Shown: piece by piece, positions 33,861-43,440 of the stretch
How the letters are laid out: each line of letters opens with the position of its first letter
Position numbering within the stretch: position 1 is the stretch's first letter
NCBI RefSeq assembly: GCF_000275865.1
Contig: NZ_CM001555.1
Coordinates: forward strand, 372,001-436,000
DNA length: 64,000 nucleotides
From: Methanofollis liminatans DSM 4140
Lineage (GTDB): Archaea > Halobacteriota > Methanomicrobia > Methanomicrobiales > Methanofollaceae
Direction of reading: 5' to 3'
Notes under the pieces: model-generated
Seen by the model: the letters and a program-made list of their open reading frames with translations, nothing else
Databases searched by the model: none
Told to the model about the DNA's origin: nothing
Program-made: the position numbers and the translations under genes

Positions 33861-35095
33861 CCGAAAAAGTGCGGATCGCCCAGCTCTCCTGCGGGCCCGA
33901 ATACTCCGGCGTCCAGAAGGAGATCGACGAAGCCGCCGCCATGGTCGACGCCGAGATCTTCTTCCCTGACATCATGCTCGCCGACGTCCGGAAGGGCTTC
34001 GAAGAATTCGGGCTCGACGTGCGGAGCCCTGACTTAAAACTCGCCATCGCCCGGGCGAGGGCGCTCGTCGACGGGCGGATCGACGCCGACGCCGTCTTCA
34101 TCGCCACCTGCTTCAGGTGCGCCGAGGCGGCGATCGTCAGGAACGAACTGCGCCGCTACATCCACGAGAACTCCGACCTTCCGGTCGTCTCCTACTCCTT
34201 CACCGAACGCACGACGGCCGGGACGCTGCTCACCAGGATGGAGGCTCTGACCACGATCGCCCGCCGCCGCGCTCTTCTCGCCCGCGAGACGCAGGAGGGG
34301 ATCACGATGGGGATCGACTCGGGGTCATCGACGACGAAGGCGGTCGTGATGAAGGACAACGAGATCGTCGGCACCGGCTGGCTCCCGACGACCGAGGTGG
34401 TCAGGAGTGCGGAGGGCGTCGTCGAACTCGCCCTGCAGGAGGCCGGCCTCTCGATCGGGGATATCGAGGCGATCGGGACGACCGGATACGGCCGGTACCT
34501 GATCGGCAAACATTTCAACGCCCAGCTCGTGCAGGAAGAGTTGACCGTCAACTCGAAGGGCGCCGTCTATCTTGCCGGCGCTCAGCACGGCCCGGCGACG
34601 GTGATCGACATCGGCGGCATGGACAACAAGGCGATCTCGGTCCAGGACGGCATCCCGGGCACCTTCACGATGGGCGGGATCTGCGCCGGCGCCTCAGGGC
34701 GGTTCCTCGAGATGACTGCAAAGCGCCTGGGCATCGACATCACCGAGCTCGGCCCCATTGCGATGAAAGGGATGGGCGACCGGGTGCCGATGAACTCGTA
34801 CTGCATCGTTTTCGGGACGCAGAGCCTGGTCAACGCCCTGGCCGCCGGGAGCACCCGCGAGGACGTCGCCGCCGCCGCCTGCCACTCGGTCGCCGAACAG
34901 GTCTTCGAGCAGCAGCTCCAGGAAGTGGACATCAAGGAGCCGGTGATCATGGTCGGCGGCACCTCGCTGATCCAGGGGCTGGTGTACGCCATGGGGCAAC
35001 TCCTCCAGACCGAGATCGTGGTCCCGCACCACTCGCAGTACATCGGTGCGGTCGGGAGCGCCCTTCTTGCATCGGGTTTTGTCAGGGGAGAGTAG
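33857..35095 (+). CDS. mmp15: Methanogenesis marker protein 15, BadF/HgdC-type ATPase
   Basis: 412 aa. An N-terminal methanogen-specific domain (about 1-150, with SCGPEYSG and CFRCAE cysteines) is fused to an ASKHA ATPase of the 2-hydroxyacyl-CoA dehydratase activator type: phosphate-1 motif [12 protein letters not shown], adenosine region [10 protein letters not shown] and [14 protein letters not shown] with the bridging cysteine of such [4Fe-4S] activators. These activators use ATP to push an electron to low potential, which is what Mcr Ni(II) reduction needs (inference). Confidence 0.9.
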   Translation: MTEKVRIAQLSCGPEYSGVQKEIDEAAAMVDAEIFFPDIMLADVRKGFEEFGLDVRSPDLKLAIARARALVDGRIDADAVFIATCFRCAEAAIVRNELRRYIHENSDLPVVSYSFTERTTAGTLLTRMEALTTIARRRALLARETQEGITMGIDSGSSTTKAVVMKDNEIVGTGWLPTTEVVRSAEGVVELALQEAGLSIGDIEAIGTTGYGRYLIGKHFNAQLVQEELTVNSKGAVYLAGAQHGPATVIDIGGMDNKAISVQDGIPGTFTMGGICAGASGRFLEMTAKRLGIDITELGPIAMKGMGDRVPMNSYCIVFGTQSLVNALAAGSTREDVAAAACHSVAEQVFEQQLQEVDIKEPVIMVGGTSLIQGLVYAMGQLLQTEIVVPHHSQYIGAVGSALLASGFVRGE

Positions 35096-35098
35096 GAG

Positions 35099-35686
35099 AT
35101 GGCTGCGCTTGAGTACTTCACGGTCGAGTGTGTCGAGGAGAAGGGCCGGGAGGTCTACGAGCAGATCGCCTCGGACGTCCTCCTTGACCTCGACCTCCTC
35201 AGGGTGGTCGAGAAACTCCATATCTTCATCGACCCCCGTGTGCCGGTCTTCGTGGCCGTCGGGACGACCCGGCGGAGCGGCGGGCTCGTGCGGATCAGGG
35301 ACTTCGCCGATGTGATCGTCGAAGAGGGGCGGGCCACCCTCTCGATCGGGGACGAAACCTACCTCGCCCCGATGCTCAGCATTCTCTGGGGGCGCTACGG
35401 CAAGGATTCTATCGACCAGCCGGACCGCTTCTCGGTCGTCGTCCACCTTCCCGAAGGGGAGGACCCGCGGGAGATCGAGGAGATCGTCGTCGCCGATCCC
35501 GAAGAGGGGCTGTACCGCGACCTGATCTACGCCCTCCAGATCGTCGCCCCCGAGGGCTTCAAAGTGCGGCGGCAGTACCATGCCGGCGGGGTGTTTTACT
35601 ATGTCGCAAGCGAGAACACCCTGCCCCAGGAGATCGTCGATACGCTGGTCGCCGAAAAACTCAACCTGATCGGGGTGACGCTATGA
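35099..35686 (+). CDS. mmp17: Methanogenesis marker protein 17
   Basis: 195 aa. Recognised by the family pattern around LHIFIDPRVPVFVAVG and LSILWGRYGKDSIDQPDRFSVVV. It is one of the proteins reported to copurify with the Mcr activation complex. It begins three bases after mmp15 and overlaps mmp7 by four bases. No catalytic motif is visible; a structural or cofactor-holding role is likely. Confidence 0.9.
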   Translation: MAALEYFTVECVEEKGREVYEQIASDVLLDLDLLRVVEKLHIFIDPRVPVFVAVGTTRRSGGLVRIRDFADVIVEEGRATLSIGDETYLAPMLSILWGRYGKDSIDQPDRFSVVVHLPEGEDPREIEEIVVADPEEGLYRDLIYALQIVAPEGFKVRRQYHAGGVFYYVASENTLPQEIVDTLVAEKLNLIGVTL

Positions 35687-36621
35687 TCTTTGTCCCCATC
35701 ACCTACAAGGGCGGGGTCTACCGCCATGACGAGATCGTCGACCTCATCGAGGATCTCGGGGGCTATATCGTCCAGAAACACATGATCGCCCAGGATGTCG
35801 TTCTCCAGTGCCTGGTGCCGAAGGACGACGTCGAGTTGATCCGCACGATCGGTCGCCCCCTGGGCGGCGAGGTGATCGTCGCCCCGCTCGTCGGCACCGA
35901 GATCGCCGTCGTCTCGCCCTCCCTGGAGATCCATCATCTCCCGCACTCCTCCTGCGACGTGGCCGAGTACCTCAGGAGGGCCGGGGCGAAGACGAACATG
36001 GTCGGGCTGGCGCGGGGGTTCGGCAAACGCATTGCAAACCTCAATGTCGAAGAGCGGGACACGATCAACGAGCACGACCTCGTCGTCTATGTGCTCGGCA
36101 ATTTTGAGGTCTGCATCGAGGAGAAGTTTCCGGCGCTCCGCCGGGGCGTCCACATCCCGATCGTGGTCACCGGCGCCCCGTCGACCGAAGCCCTCAGGCG
36201 GGTCATCGATCCCCCGGTGGAGGGGTATGTCGGGAATATGGGGCGGTGCATGCACCGGACGAAAAAGCCCGAGGAACTCGCCACCCTGGACGCGATGGTC
36301 GATGAAGTCTCCCGGGTGCTCGACGAGAAACGAGTGGAAATCGCCAAAGATCCCCTTTCGGTCTCGCCGGCGCGGTTGATGAAGGTGATCGAGGAGAAGG
36401 TGGAGGCGGTCCACATGGTCAACCACCCGACGCCGGTGACGGTCCAGATCGCCGGCCTGCGGGTGAAGATCCCGTACGAGATCTATGCCCCCGAGATCCG
36501 CGCCCTCGAGATCGAAAACGGCGTTACGGTGGGCGACGTCGCCGAAGTGCTCCCTTCAAAGATGCGCAACTACATATGGCTCAGGATAAAACCCTTCTCT
36601 GAAACCAATATCATGGTGTAA
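35683..36621 (+). CDS. mmp7: Methanogenesis marker protein 7
   Basis: 312 aa, beginning MIFVPITYKGGVYRHDEIVD and containing HHLPHSSCDVAEYLRRAGAK and GNMGRCMHRTKKPEEL with conserved cysteines and histidines that could hold a metal cluster. Marker 7 is a subunit of the Mcr activation complex, in which complex Fe-S clusters related to nitrogenase precursors have been reported. It is coupled to mmp17 by ATGA. Confidence 0.92.
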   Translation: MIFVPITYKGGVYRHDEIVDLIEDLGGYIVQKHMIAQDVVLQCLVPKDDVELIRTIGRPLGGEVIVAPLVGTEIAVVSPSLEIHHLPHSSCDVAEYLRRAGAKTNMVGLARGFGKRIANLNVEERDTINEHDLVVYVLGNFEVCIEEKFPALRRGVHIPIVVTGAPSTEALRRVIDPPVEGYVGNMGRCMHRTKKPEELATLDAMVDEVSRVLDEKRVEIAKDPLSVSPARLMKVIEEKVEAVHMVNHPTPVTVQIAGLRVKIPYEIYAPEIRALEIENGVTVGDVAEVLPSKMRNYIWLRIKPFSETNIMV

Positions 36622-36624
36622 TCG

Positions 36625-37083
36625 ATGAACTTTGAAGAGAAACTCGCCACCATTCTGAAGGAGGGCACCGGCACGGTCTCGGCCCGCTGGCTCAGGGAGA
36701 TCGAGGAGGAGTTCGGCCGCGCACCCCTGATCCAGACACGGATGGGGGAGCGGCCCGAGGTGCTCGTCTCCCATCTCCTCTACCGGGATGCGATTTTTGA
36801 GACGAGCCACCTCGACCCGAAATATATCGAGCTGATCAGCCTCGCGGTGGGCGCCGCCCTGAAGTGCCGCCACTGCGTGGACTACCATATGCAGGCGGCG
36901 ATGGCGAAAGGGGCGACCAGGGACGAGGTCCTCGAGGTGATCCTGATCGCGGGCCTCGCCTCCAACGCCTCGGTGCTCGCCGACGCCTACCGGGTGATGG
37001 ACGAGACGAAAACGGACGAGCCCTGCATCTCCTGCGATATCCAGGGGACGAACGGCGTTTCAAAGGACGATAGCGGCGCCTGA
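36625..37083 (+). CDS. AhpD/carboxymuconolactone decarboxylase-like protein
   Basis: 152 aa. A single CMD/AhpD helical domain has the redox motif KCRHCVDYH (CxxC plus His), as in AhpD peroxidase partners, and a C-terminal extension with a second CxxxC-like pair (CISCDI). It starts three bases after mmp7, so it is expressed with the Mcr activation genes. A role in thiol/disulfide relay or in protecting the oxygen-sensitive complex is an inference. Confidence 0.8.
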   Translation: MNFEEKLATILKEGTGTVSARWLREIEEEFGRAPLIQTRMGERPEVLVSHLLYRDAIFETSHLDPKYIELISLAVGAALKCRHCVDYHMQAAMAKGATRDEVLEVILIAGLASNASVLADAYRVMDETKTDEPCISCDIQGTNGVSKDDSGA

Positions 37084-37110
37084 TCGTCAGTATATATTTT
37101 CAATGCAATC

Positions 37111-37118
37111 TATATATT
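37111..37118 (+). promoter_or_regulatory. TATA box of the glycan operon's first HAD gene
   Basis: TATATATT about 56 bases before the ATG at 37171. A second A/T box (TATATATTTT, 37091-37100) lies just upstream and follows the end of the Mcr activation operon. Confidence 0.45.
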
Positions 37119-37170
37119 ATTTCGAAAACCTCTATTGCCTCCCCGGCCGACCCTTCCGGGAGGGTGGCCC

Positions 37171-37833
37171 ATGGGTATTCCTGACAACGTCCAGGCCGTA
37201 TTCTTTGACTGCTACAACACCCTGATCGAGATTGGCACCGACGAGGACGACCCGCTGACCTGGCAGATGCTGAGTTCGTGGCTGTCCTATCAGGGCGTCG
37301 CGATCGGAGCGCGGGACCTGATGCACGAGTACAGGCGGACCTGCCGCGAGCAGGCCGTGAGACGGGGAGAATCATACCCCGAGATCGATGTGGAGGCGGT
37401 CTTTGTCCAGATCTGCCGGGACCATCGCCTCTGGGATCTCGATGCGCGCCGGGTCGGCCGCCGGGCTGCACGGACCTTCCGGGCGGCGTCGGTACGGAGA
37501 AAAAGGGTTTTTCCCGAGAGCCTGCGTCTGCTCGAGCACCTCAGGGGCCTGCCGCTGGGCATCGTCTCCAACGGCCAGCGGGTCTTCTCCGAGCACGAAC
37601 TCCGCCACCTCGGTCTCAGGGGGTATTTCGACGTGCTCGTCTTCTCCTCAGACCTCGGGTTCAAGAAGCCCGACCCCAGGATTTTTGTGTATGCCCTGGA
37701 GAAACTCGGGGTCGATCCGGAAAACGCCCTGTTCATCGGGGACTCGTACCGAAACGACATCCTGGCCCCGCGGGCAATCGGGATGCACTCGATGTTTATC
37801 AGGGATGCCTGGGGCCTGCCTGATCGTTCGTGA
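37171..37833 (+). CDS. HAD phosphatase, glycan-cluster copy 1
   Basis: 220 aa. HAD motif I is FFDCYNTL (nucleophile Asp, Tyr in place of the usual second Asp+2 residue), motif II IVSNGQR, motif III Lys in GFKKPDP and motif IV FIGDSYRND. A helical cap sits between motifs I and II. The ATG is preceded by GGGAGGG. It is a clear paralogue of the HAD protein at 44383-45024, and the two bracket the glucan genes. The substrate may be a sugar phosphate made or released in that pathway (inference). Confidence 0.8.
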   Translation: MGIPDNVQAVFFDCYNTLIEIGTDEDDPLTWQMLSSWLSYQGVAIGARDLMHEYRRTCREQAVRRGESYPEIDVEAVFVQICRDHRLWDLDARRVGRRAARTFRAASVRRKRVFPESLRLLEHLRGLPLGIVSNGQRVFSEHELRHLGLRGYFDVLVFSSDLGFKKPDPRIFVYALEKLGVDPENALFIGDSYRNDILAPRAIGMHSMFIRDAWGLPDRS

Positions 37834-37861
37834 GCCGGCATCATATATGCCGGCTTTTTTC
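37833..37861 (+). terminator. Hairpin plus T-tract after the first HAD gene
   Basis: AGCCGGCAT and ATGCCGGCT form a 9-bp perfect stem with a five-base loop, followed by six T. It lies immediately after the TGA, so the first HAD gene may be transcribed separately from the GH57 gene. Confidence 0.6.
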
Positions 37862-37956
37862 TGAGAAAATTATTTATTCCGCGTCCCGAAAGAGGGTGGT
37901 GCTACGGTGCGGTCTTTCCGGAACGGTAAGACGGCACCGTTGCGAGGGGGGGTATC

Positions 37957-39390
37957 ATGGCAGGTATCTGTCTGGGATTCGAGGTGCATCAACCGTTCCG
38001 CCTGAACCCTTCGTTCAGGCCTGAGGCGGCGAAAGGGCGGCGGGACCTGAAGAACCACTACTTCGACCCGGGGAACCGGGCGATCCTGAGAAGGGTGGCC
38101 GAACGCTGCTACGTCCCGGCCACAGGGCTGCTCATCGACGCCCTCGACGAGGGGCTGCGGTGTTCGTTCTCGCTTTCGGGCGTGCTCGTCGAGCAGCTCG
38201 AAGCGTGGTGCCCCGAGGCCCTCTCCCTCTTTGTCGAGGCGGGCTCCCACCGGAATGCCGAGGTGCTCGCCCAGACCTATTACCACAGCCTTGCCGGCTT
38301 TTTTGCCGACCGGGACGAACTCGCCGCTCAGATCGGGATGCACGCCGATCTGATGGCCGAGCTCTTCGGCCGGCGGCCCCGCGTGGCCGAGAACACCGAG
38401 TTCTCTCTCGACCCGGGCATCGCCGCCGCCATCAGGGACCTCGGCTTCTCGGCCGTCTACACCGAGGGGGCCGACCGCATCCTCCTGGGAAGGACGCCGA
38501 ACGAGACCTACACCTGCGAGGGCATGCCGGTGCTCCTCCGCAACTGCCCGCTCTCAGACGACATCGCCTTCAGGTTTTCATGGAAGGGGTGGGACAAACA
38601 GCCCCTGACCGCCGGGAAGTACGCCGCCTGGATCGCCGGATCGCCTGGCCGGTGCGCCCACGTCTTCGTGGACTTCGAGACCTTCGGCGAGCACCAGCCC
38701 GCGGGGAGCGGGATCTTCGGCTTTCTCTCAGCCCTGCCCGCCGCTCTCGACAGGGCCGGGGTTGCGTGTGTTCTTCCCTCGGAAGCGGCGGCGCACCCGC
38801 CGGCAGGAAGGATCGAGATCCCTGATCCGGTCTCATGGGCCGACCTGGAAAAGGACACCTCGGCATGGCTCGGCAACCACCTCCAGAGGAGCGCCTTTTT
38901 CGCCCTCGAGCACTCGCCGGCCCGCACGATGCGCCCGGAACTCTGGCGGTACCTCGGCACGAGCGACCACTTCTATTATCTTGCCTCGAAGGACGGGTCC
39001 TGCGGCGAGGTCCACCGGCACTTTTGCCCGAACGGCAGGTTCGAGTCCTACGAGGCCTTCATGCAGGTCCTCTCCCACCTCGAACGGCGCTGCCTCCCGA
39101 GAGCGAAACACTCCCTCGTCTCGCTCCCGGCGGACCGGGCCTTCCACTTCTCCTTCCCGGACGGCACCTATGCCGGGTGGTCGGCCCACAGCCTCCGCGA
39201 GTTCGAGGAGGCGCTCGATCAGGCGCCTGCGGCCGCGGTGGACCGCCACCTTGCCCGCGGCGACTTCGCACGCTGGATCGAGGGATCGTTTGGCGAACGC
39301 CGGCTTGCCCGGGAGGTCGCGGCCTGCGAGACGGTCGATGCGGTGAAGAAGGCGGTGCGGGAACGGAGGTGCAGGCTGTGCGCCCGCTGA
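37957..39390 (+). CDS. GH57 family alpha-glucan hydrolase
   Basis: 477 aa. GH57 regions are visible: HQPFR near the N-terminus (11-15), nucleophile Glu148 in VAENTEF, and the acid Asp239 in VFVDFETFGEH. This subgroup is annotated as alpha-amylase, but some GH57 members are branching enzymes or 4-alpha-glucanotransferases, so the exact reaction is open. No signal peptide, so it acts on an internal glucan. AGGGGGG lies upstream of the ATG, and an A/T box near 37866 may be the promoter. Confidence 0.85.
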   Translation: MAGICLGFEVHQPFRLNPSFRPEAAKGRRDLKNHYFDPGNRAILRRVAERCYVPATGLLIDALDEGLRCSFSLSGVLVEQLEAWCPEALSLFVEAGSHRNAEVLAQTYYHSLAGFFADRDELAAQIGMHADLMAELFGRRPRVAENTEFSLDPGIAAAIRDLGFSAVYTEGADRILLGRTPNETYTCEGMPVLLRNCPLSDDIAFRFSWKGWDKQPLTAGKYAAWIAGSPGRCAHVFVDFETFGEHQPAGSGIFGFLSALPAALDRAGVACVLPSEAAAHPPAGRIEIPDPVSWADLEKDTSAWLGNHLQRSAFFALEHSPARTMRPELWRYLGTSDHFYYLASKDGSCGEVHRHFCPNGRFESYEAFMQVLSHLERRCLPRAKHSLVSLPADRAFHFSFPDGTYAGWSAHSLREFEEALDQAPAAAVDRHLARGDFARWIEGSFGERRLAREVAACETVDAVKKAVRERRCRLCAR

Positions 39391-40511
39391 AGATCGCCTT
39401 CTTCTGCTGGGAGTCGCTCCATGCGGTGCGGGTCGGCGGCCTTGCCCCGGCCGCCACCTGTCTTGCCGAGGCCCTCGCCCGCCGCGGCCACGAGATCCAC
39501 TTCTTCACCCGCGGCCCGGGCCCTGACGAGAGAAACGGCGTGCGCTATCACTACTGCAGCCCGCAGGGAGGAAACATCGTCGATTACTGCCGTGACCTCT
39601 CTCTCCAGGCCGCCGCCCTCTTCAGGGGGGAGGACTCGCCGCCCTTCGATATCCTGCACTTTCACGACTGGCACTTTGTGGAGGCGCTCCACCTCTTCCG
39701 GGACCGAAAGACAGTGCTCTCCTTTCACTCGACCGAATACGGCCGGAACGGCAACCAGAGAGGGGGATGGTGGGAGTTCGGCGAGATCTCCGGGAAAGAG
39801 TGGTATGGCGCCTATATTGCAAAGCGGGTCGCGGCGGTCTCCCGCACCCTCAGGCAGGAGGTGATGGGTCTCTACAATGTCCCTGACTGGAAGATCGACG
39901 CCGTCCCGAACGGTATCGATCCCGACCGCTATTATATGCCGGTCGATGCCGGGGCGGTGAAAGAGGAGTACGGCGTCCACCCGTACGCCCCGCTCGTCTT
40001 CTTCGGCGGGCGTCTCGCCTACCAGAAAGGTCCCGACCTCCTCCTCAGGGCGGTGCCCGCCGTCCTGAAAAATCGCTGGGACGCTCACTTTCTCTTTGCC
40101 GGGGAGGGGGACATGCACGGCGTGCTCTCCCGCCGCGCCGGGGGGATGCCGGTGCGCCTTCTCGGCTATCTCGACGAGCCCGCCTATATCAGGCTCATGA
40201 ACGCCGCCGATATCGTCGCCATCCCGAGCAGGAACGAACCTTTCGGGCTGGTCCTCACCGAGGCGTGGAGCGCCGGCCGCTGCGTTGTCGCTTCAGACGT
40301 CGGCGGCCTCTCCGAGAACATCGACCAGTTTGTCAACGGCGTGAAGGTGCAGCCGTCCGCGAAAGGGATCGCCGACGGGATCAACGCGGTCATCGGCGAT
40401 CACGGGCTCTGCTGCGCCCTCGGCAGGCGCGGCCGGGAGAAGGTGGAGCGCGAGTTCCGCTGGGAGGCGGTCGCCGGCGCGATGGAGCGCCTCTATGAAC
40501 AGGTGCTCTGA
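39378..40511 (+). CDS. GT4 glycosyltransferase (glycogen synthase-like) 1
   Basis: 377 aa, GT-B fold. The N-terminal acceptor domain begins PLKIAFFCWESLHAVRVGG and includes FHDWHFVEAL; the C-terminal donor domain has FFGGRLAYQKGPDLLL and the nucleotide-sugar motif PSRNEPFGLVLTEAW. The GTG at 39378 is chosen because GGAGGTG lies six bases upstream. It overlaps the GH57 gene by 13 bases. Probably adds glucose to an alpha-glucan. Confidence 0.85.
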   Translation: MRPLKIAFFCWESLHAVRVGGLAPAATCLAEALARRGHEIHFFTRGPGPDERNGVRYHYCSPQGGNIVDYCRDLSLQAAALFRGEDSPPFDILHFHDWHFVEALHLFRDRKTVLSFHSTEYGRNGNQRGGWWEFGEISGKEWYGAYIAKRVAAVSRTLRQEVMGLYNVPDWKIDAVPNGIDPDRYYMPVDAGAVKEEYGVHPYAPLVFFGGRLAYQKGPDLLLRAVPAVLKNRWDAHFLFAGEGDMHGVLSRRAGGMPVRLLGYLDEPAYIRLMNAADIVAIPSRNEPFGLVLTEAWSAGRCVVASDVGGLSENIDQFVNGVKVQPSAKGIADGINAVIGDHGLCCALGRRGREKVEREFRWEAVAGAMERLYEQVL

Positions 40512-41746
40512 TGCGGATCGCCTATTTTCTCGATGAGTTCCCGCCGTTTTTCAGGGGGGGGCTCGGCACCTATGCCCTGGAGGTTGCGCCGCGGCTCGCG
40601 GCGGCAGGTCACGCCCTGAGCGTCTACGCCTGGTTGAGCGAGGGCACGGCGGCCGAAGAGATCGGGGGGGCGATCACGGTCAGGAGACCGGCGATCCCTG
40701 ACCCGCGCCCCCTCCTCCCGATCCTCCTCCCGCAGGAGGTGGCGGGCTGGCCGCCTGACTCGCAGCGGTTCTTTGCCGAATACCAGTTCTTCTCGATCCT
40801 CTCCGCCGGCGACCTCCTCGAGCGGGGCATGGGTCACGACCTCGCCGTCGCCCACGACTGGCTCGCGGCCCCGGCCGGCATGCTCGCCGCGGCGAGTCTG
40901 AATATCCCGTTTGTGCTTCACGTCCACTCCACCGAGGCCGGGCGGTCGGCTGGCGGGGGGTCGCCGACGATCAGGGCGTTAGAGGCGCGGGCTGCGGAGC
41001 GTGCGGATGTCGTCGTCACCGTGAGCCGGGCGATGCAGGACGAACTCGTCTCCCTGGGCGTTCCCCGGGAAAAGATCCGGGTGGTCTACAACGGGGTCGA
41101 CCCGGCGAAGTACGATCCCGGCCGCGTTTTGGAGGCTGACGTCAGGGCGTTCCGGGAGCGCCTGGGCCTGGGCGACGACCCGGTGATCCTTTTTGTCGGG
41201 AGGCTGACCAGGGTGAAGGGCGCCGACACCCTGGTCAGGGCCTTCCAGTACGTCCTCCAGGACGTCCCGGAGGCGCGCCTCGTCGTGATCGGGGTCGGCG
41301 AGACAGAGGACGAGGTGCGCCACCTCGCGGAGATGAAAGGGGGGGGGAGAGTTCACCTGCTCTTCTCGGTGCTCCCTGAGGAGGAGCGGATAATCGCCTA
41401 TGCTGCCGCCGACCTCTGCGTCTTTCCCTCGAACTACGAGCCCTTCGGCATCGTCTGCACCGAAGCGATGGCGATGGCGAAACCGGTCGTCGTCGGGGCG
41501 CAGGGCACCTCGGGGATGCGCGAGCAGGTCGTCCCCTCGGGGCCGGGGATCTGCGGTTTTCATATCGACCCGTACGATCCCCGGGACATCGCCATCTATA
41601 TCTCCCTGATCCTGCGGGACGCCGCTCTCAGGGAGACGATGGGCAGGAACGGGAGGGCGCGGGTGCTCGCACTGTTCACCTGGGAAGGCGCCGTCGAGGC
41701 GACGCTGGCGGCGTACGAGGAGGCGTGCCAACGGAGGGGCGGATGA
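40511..41746 (+). CDS. GT4 glycosyltransferase (glycogen synthase-like) 2
   Basis: 411 aa. Same GT-B layout as the gene before it: MRIAYFLDEFPPFFRGGLGT with the GGLGT donor loop, VAHDWLAAPAGML, then FVGRLTRVKGADTLV and PSNYEPFGIVCTEAMAM. It is closer than its neighbour to archaeal glycogen/starch synthases by the GGLGTYALEV start. Overlaps the preceding stop by one base (TGATG) and the debranching gene by four. Two synthases in a row suggest distinct donors or acceptors. Confidence 0.87.
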   Translation: MRIAYFLDEFPPFFRGGLGTYALEVAPRLAAAGHALSVYAWLSEGTAAEEIGGAITVRRPAIPDPRPLLPILLPQEVAGWPPDSQRFFAEYQFFSILSAGDLLERGMGHDLAVAHDWLAAPAGMLAAASLNIPFVLHVHSTEAGRSAGGGSPTIRALEARAAERADVVVTVSRAMQDELVSLGVPREKIRVVYNGVDPAKYDPGRVLEADVRAFRERLGLGDDPVILFVGRLTRVKGADTLVRAFQYVLQDVPEARLVVIGVGETEDEVRHLAEMKGGGRVHLLFSVLPEEERIIAYAAADLCVFPSNYEPFGIVCTEAMAMAKPVVVGAQGTSGMREQVVPSGPGICGFHIDPYDPRDIAIYISLILRDAALRETMGRNGRARVLALFTWEGAVEATLAAYEEACQRRGG

Positions 41747-43440
41747 TCGCTTTCGGGCCCGAAGTGCGGGACCGGAGGTTCGCACGGCGAAAAGAGTTCC
41801 TGCTCGTCTGCAACGGGGCGTGGTCCTCCTCCTCCCTTGCCGGGAACACCCGGAAATATCACGGTCTGCTGGTGGCCGGGGGCCGCGTCCTCCTCGCCTC
41901 GCTGGACGAGCACCTCAACGGCGAGCCCCTCACCCCGGCGGCCTACGCCGGCGGGACCGACGAGCGCGGTCTCGCCCGCCTGTACGGCGTTTGCCTGGAT
42001 CCCGATCCCGTGTTTTCCTATGCGGCAGGCGGCGCCTCCCTCAGAAAACGCATCTCGTTCGACGGCGCCCTCACGGTCAGGTACGATCTCGCCGGGCCTG
42101 GCGAGGTGCGGGTCGTCCCGCTCGTCGCCGACCGGGGGATCCACGAGACCAGAACGGCGTACGACCTCACGGCGACGCCTATCCCCGGCGGGGTTCGGAT
42201 CGGGCCGCTCACCCTGCGGTCGGAGGAGATGGCCTTCACCCCGGCGCCCTGCCTCTACCGCGACCTCCTCTACGAGGAGGACAGGGAGCGGGGGTATGCG
42301 CACCAGGAACACCTCTACGCGCCGGGCGCGTTCACCGCCGCCGGCGAGGACTGCACCTTCACCCTCACCGCCGAGGCCGCCGGCGTGCCCCGCTCTGCCG
42401 CACGGCCCGGTCGGGGAGACTGGCTCGAACAGGCCGCGGATTCGTTTCTCTGCGGCGACGAGATCCTGGCCGGCTATCACTGGTTTGCCGAAGGCTGGGG
42501 GCGGGACACCTTCGTATCGCTCCCCGGCCTCCTCCTCTCGCGGGGGAGCTATGCAGAGGCCCGCCGGGTCTTTGCCCGCTATGCCGGAAGGTTGAAGGGC
42601 GGCCTCATCCCGAACCGGATGCCCGACGACTACGCCTCAAGCGACGCCCCGCTCTGGTTTCTCCATGCCCTCGAACGCTACCGCGCCTGCTCCCGTGACG
42701 ACCGGTTTGTGGCGTCCATGAGGCCGCATATCGAGGCGATCCTCCGGGAGTATCCCGAAAGCGCCGTGGCGCATCTCGACGGCGGTCTCATCGCCGTTGC
42801 GCCGCGGAGCACCTGGATGGACACGCCCCATACCCCGCGGGCCGGAAAACCGGTGGAGGTGAACGCCCTCTGGATCGCCGCCCTCAAGTTCGCCGAATCC
42901 CTCGGGATCGAGGGGCCGGTGCCGGCGTATACGGCAGAGAACGCCTTCGCCCGGTTCTGGAACCAGGATAGGGGTTGTTTCTTCGACCTCCTCGACCCGG
43001 CCGATCCTGCAGTCCGCCCGAACCAGGCGATCGCCCTCGCCCTCGGGCTCGCGCCGCCCGAAGAGGGGCGCCGTGCCCTCGGCGTGATCCGGGAGGAACT
43101 GCTCACGCCCTTCGGGCTGCGCACCCTCTCGCCGCGCGAGCGCGGCTATGCCGGCCGGTTCGCAGGCGACGCCACCTACCACAACGGCACGGTCTGGCCG
43201 TGGCTCCTCCCCTTTTACATCGACGCCCTGCGCATCTACGCACCGGGCGCCGACCCCGCCGTCCTGCTCGCCCCGCTCTTTGCCCACCTTGCCGACGCCG
43301 GCCTCGGCACCGTCTCGGAGTGCTTCGACGGCGACCCGCCGCACCGCCCCCGCGGCTGCATCTCCCAGGCCTGGAGCGTCGCCGGGGTGTTGCGGGGATA
43401 CCGCGGCCCGCCCTCGGGGGGTGACGCCGGTGCGGCATGA
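41743..43440 (+). CDS. Glycogen debranching enzyme (amylo-1,6-glucosidase)
   Basis: 565 aa. N-terminal beta domain with SSLAGNTRKYHGLLV, typical of bacterial/archaeal GDE_N, and a C-terminal (alpha/alpha)6 barrel with EGWGRDTFVSLPGLLL, NRMPDD, STWMDT and VEVNALW, the GH133-type catalytic face. It removes alpha-1,6 branches from glycogen-like glucan. The ATG at 41743 overlaps the GT stop and follows CGGAGG. Confidence 0.9.
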   Translation: MIAFGPEVRDRRFARRKEFLLVCNGAWSSSSLAGNTRKYHGLLVAGGRVLLASLDEHLNGEPLTPAAYAGGTDERGLARLYGVCLDPDPVFSYAAGGASLRKRISFDGALTVRYDLAGPGEVRVVPLVADRGIHETRTAYDLTATPIPGGVRIGPLTLRSEEMAFTPAPCLYRDLLYEEDRERGYAHQEHLYAPGAFTAAGEDCTFTLTAEAAGVPRSAARPGRGDWLEQAADSFLCGDEILAGYHWFAEGWGRDTFVSLPGLLLSRGSYAEARRVFARYAGRLKGGLIPNRMPDDYASSDAPLWFLHALERYRACSRDDRFVASMRPHIEAILREYPESAVAHLDGGLIAVAPRSTWMDTPHTPRAGKPVEVNALWIAALKFAESLGIEGPVPAYTAENAFARFWNQDRGCFFDLLDPADPAVRPNQAIALALGLAPPEEGRRALGVIREELLTPFGLRTLSPRERGYAGRFAGDATYHNGTVWPWLLPFYIDALRIYAPGADPAVLLAPLFAHLADAGLGTVSECFDGDPPHRPRGCISQAWSVAGVLRGYRGPPSGGDAGAA

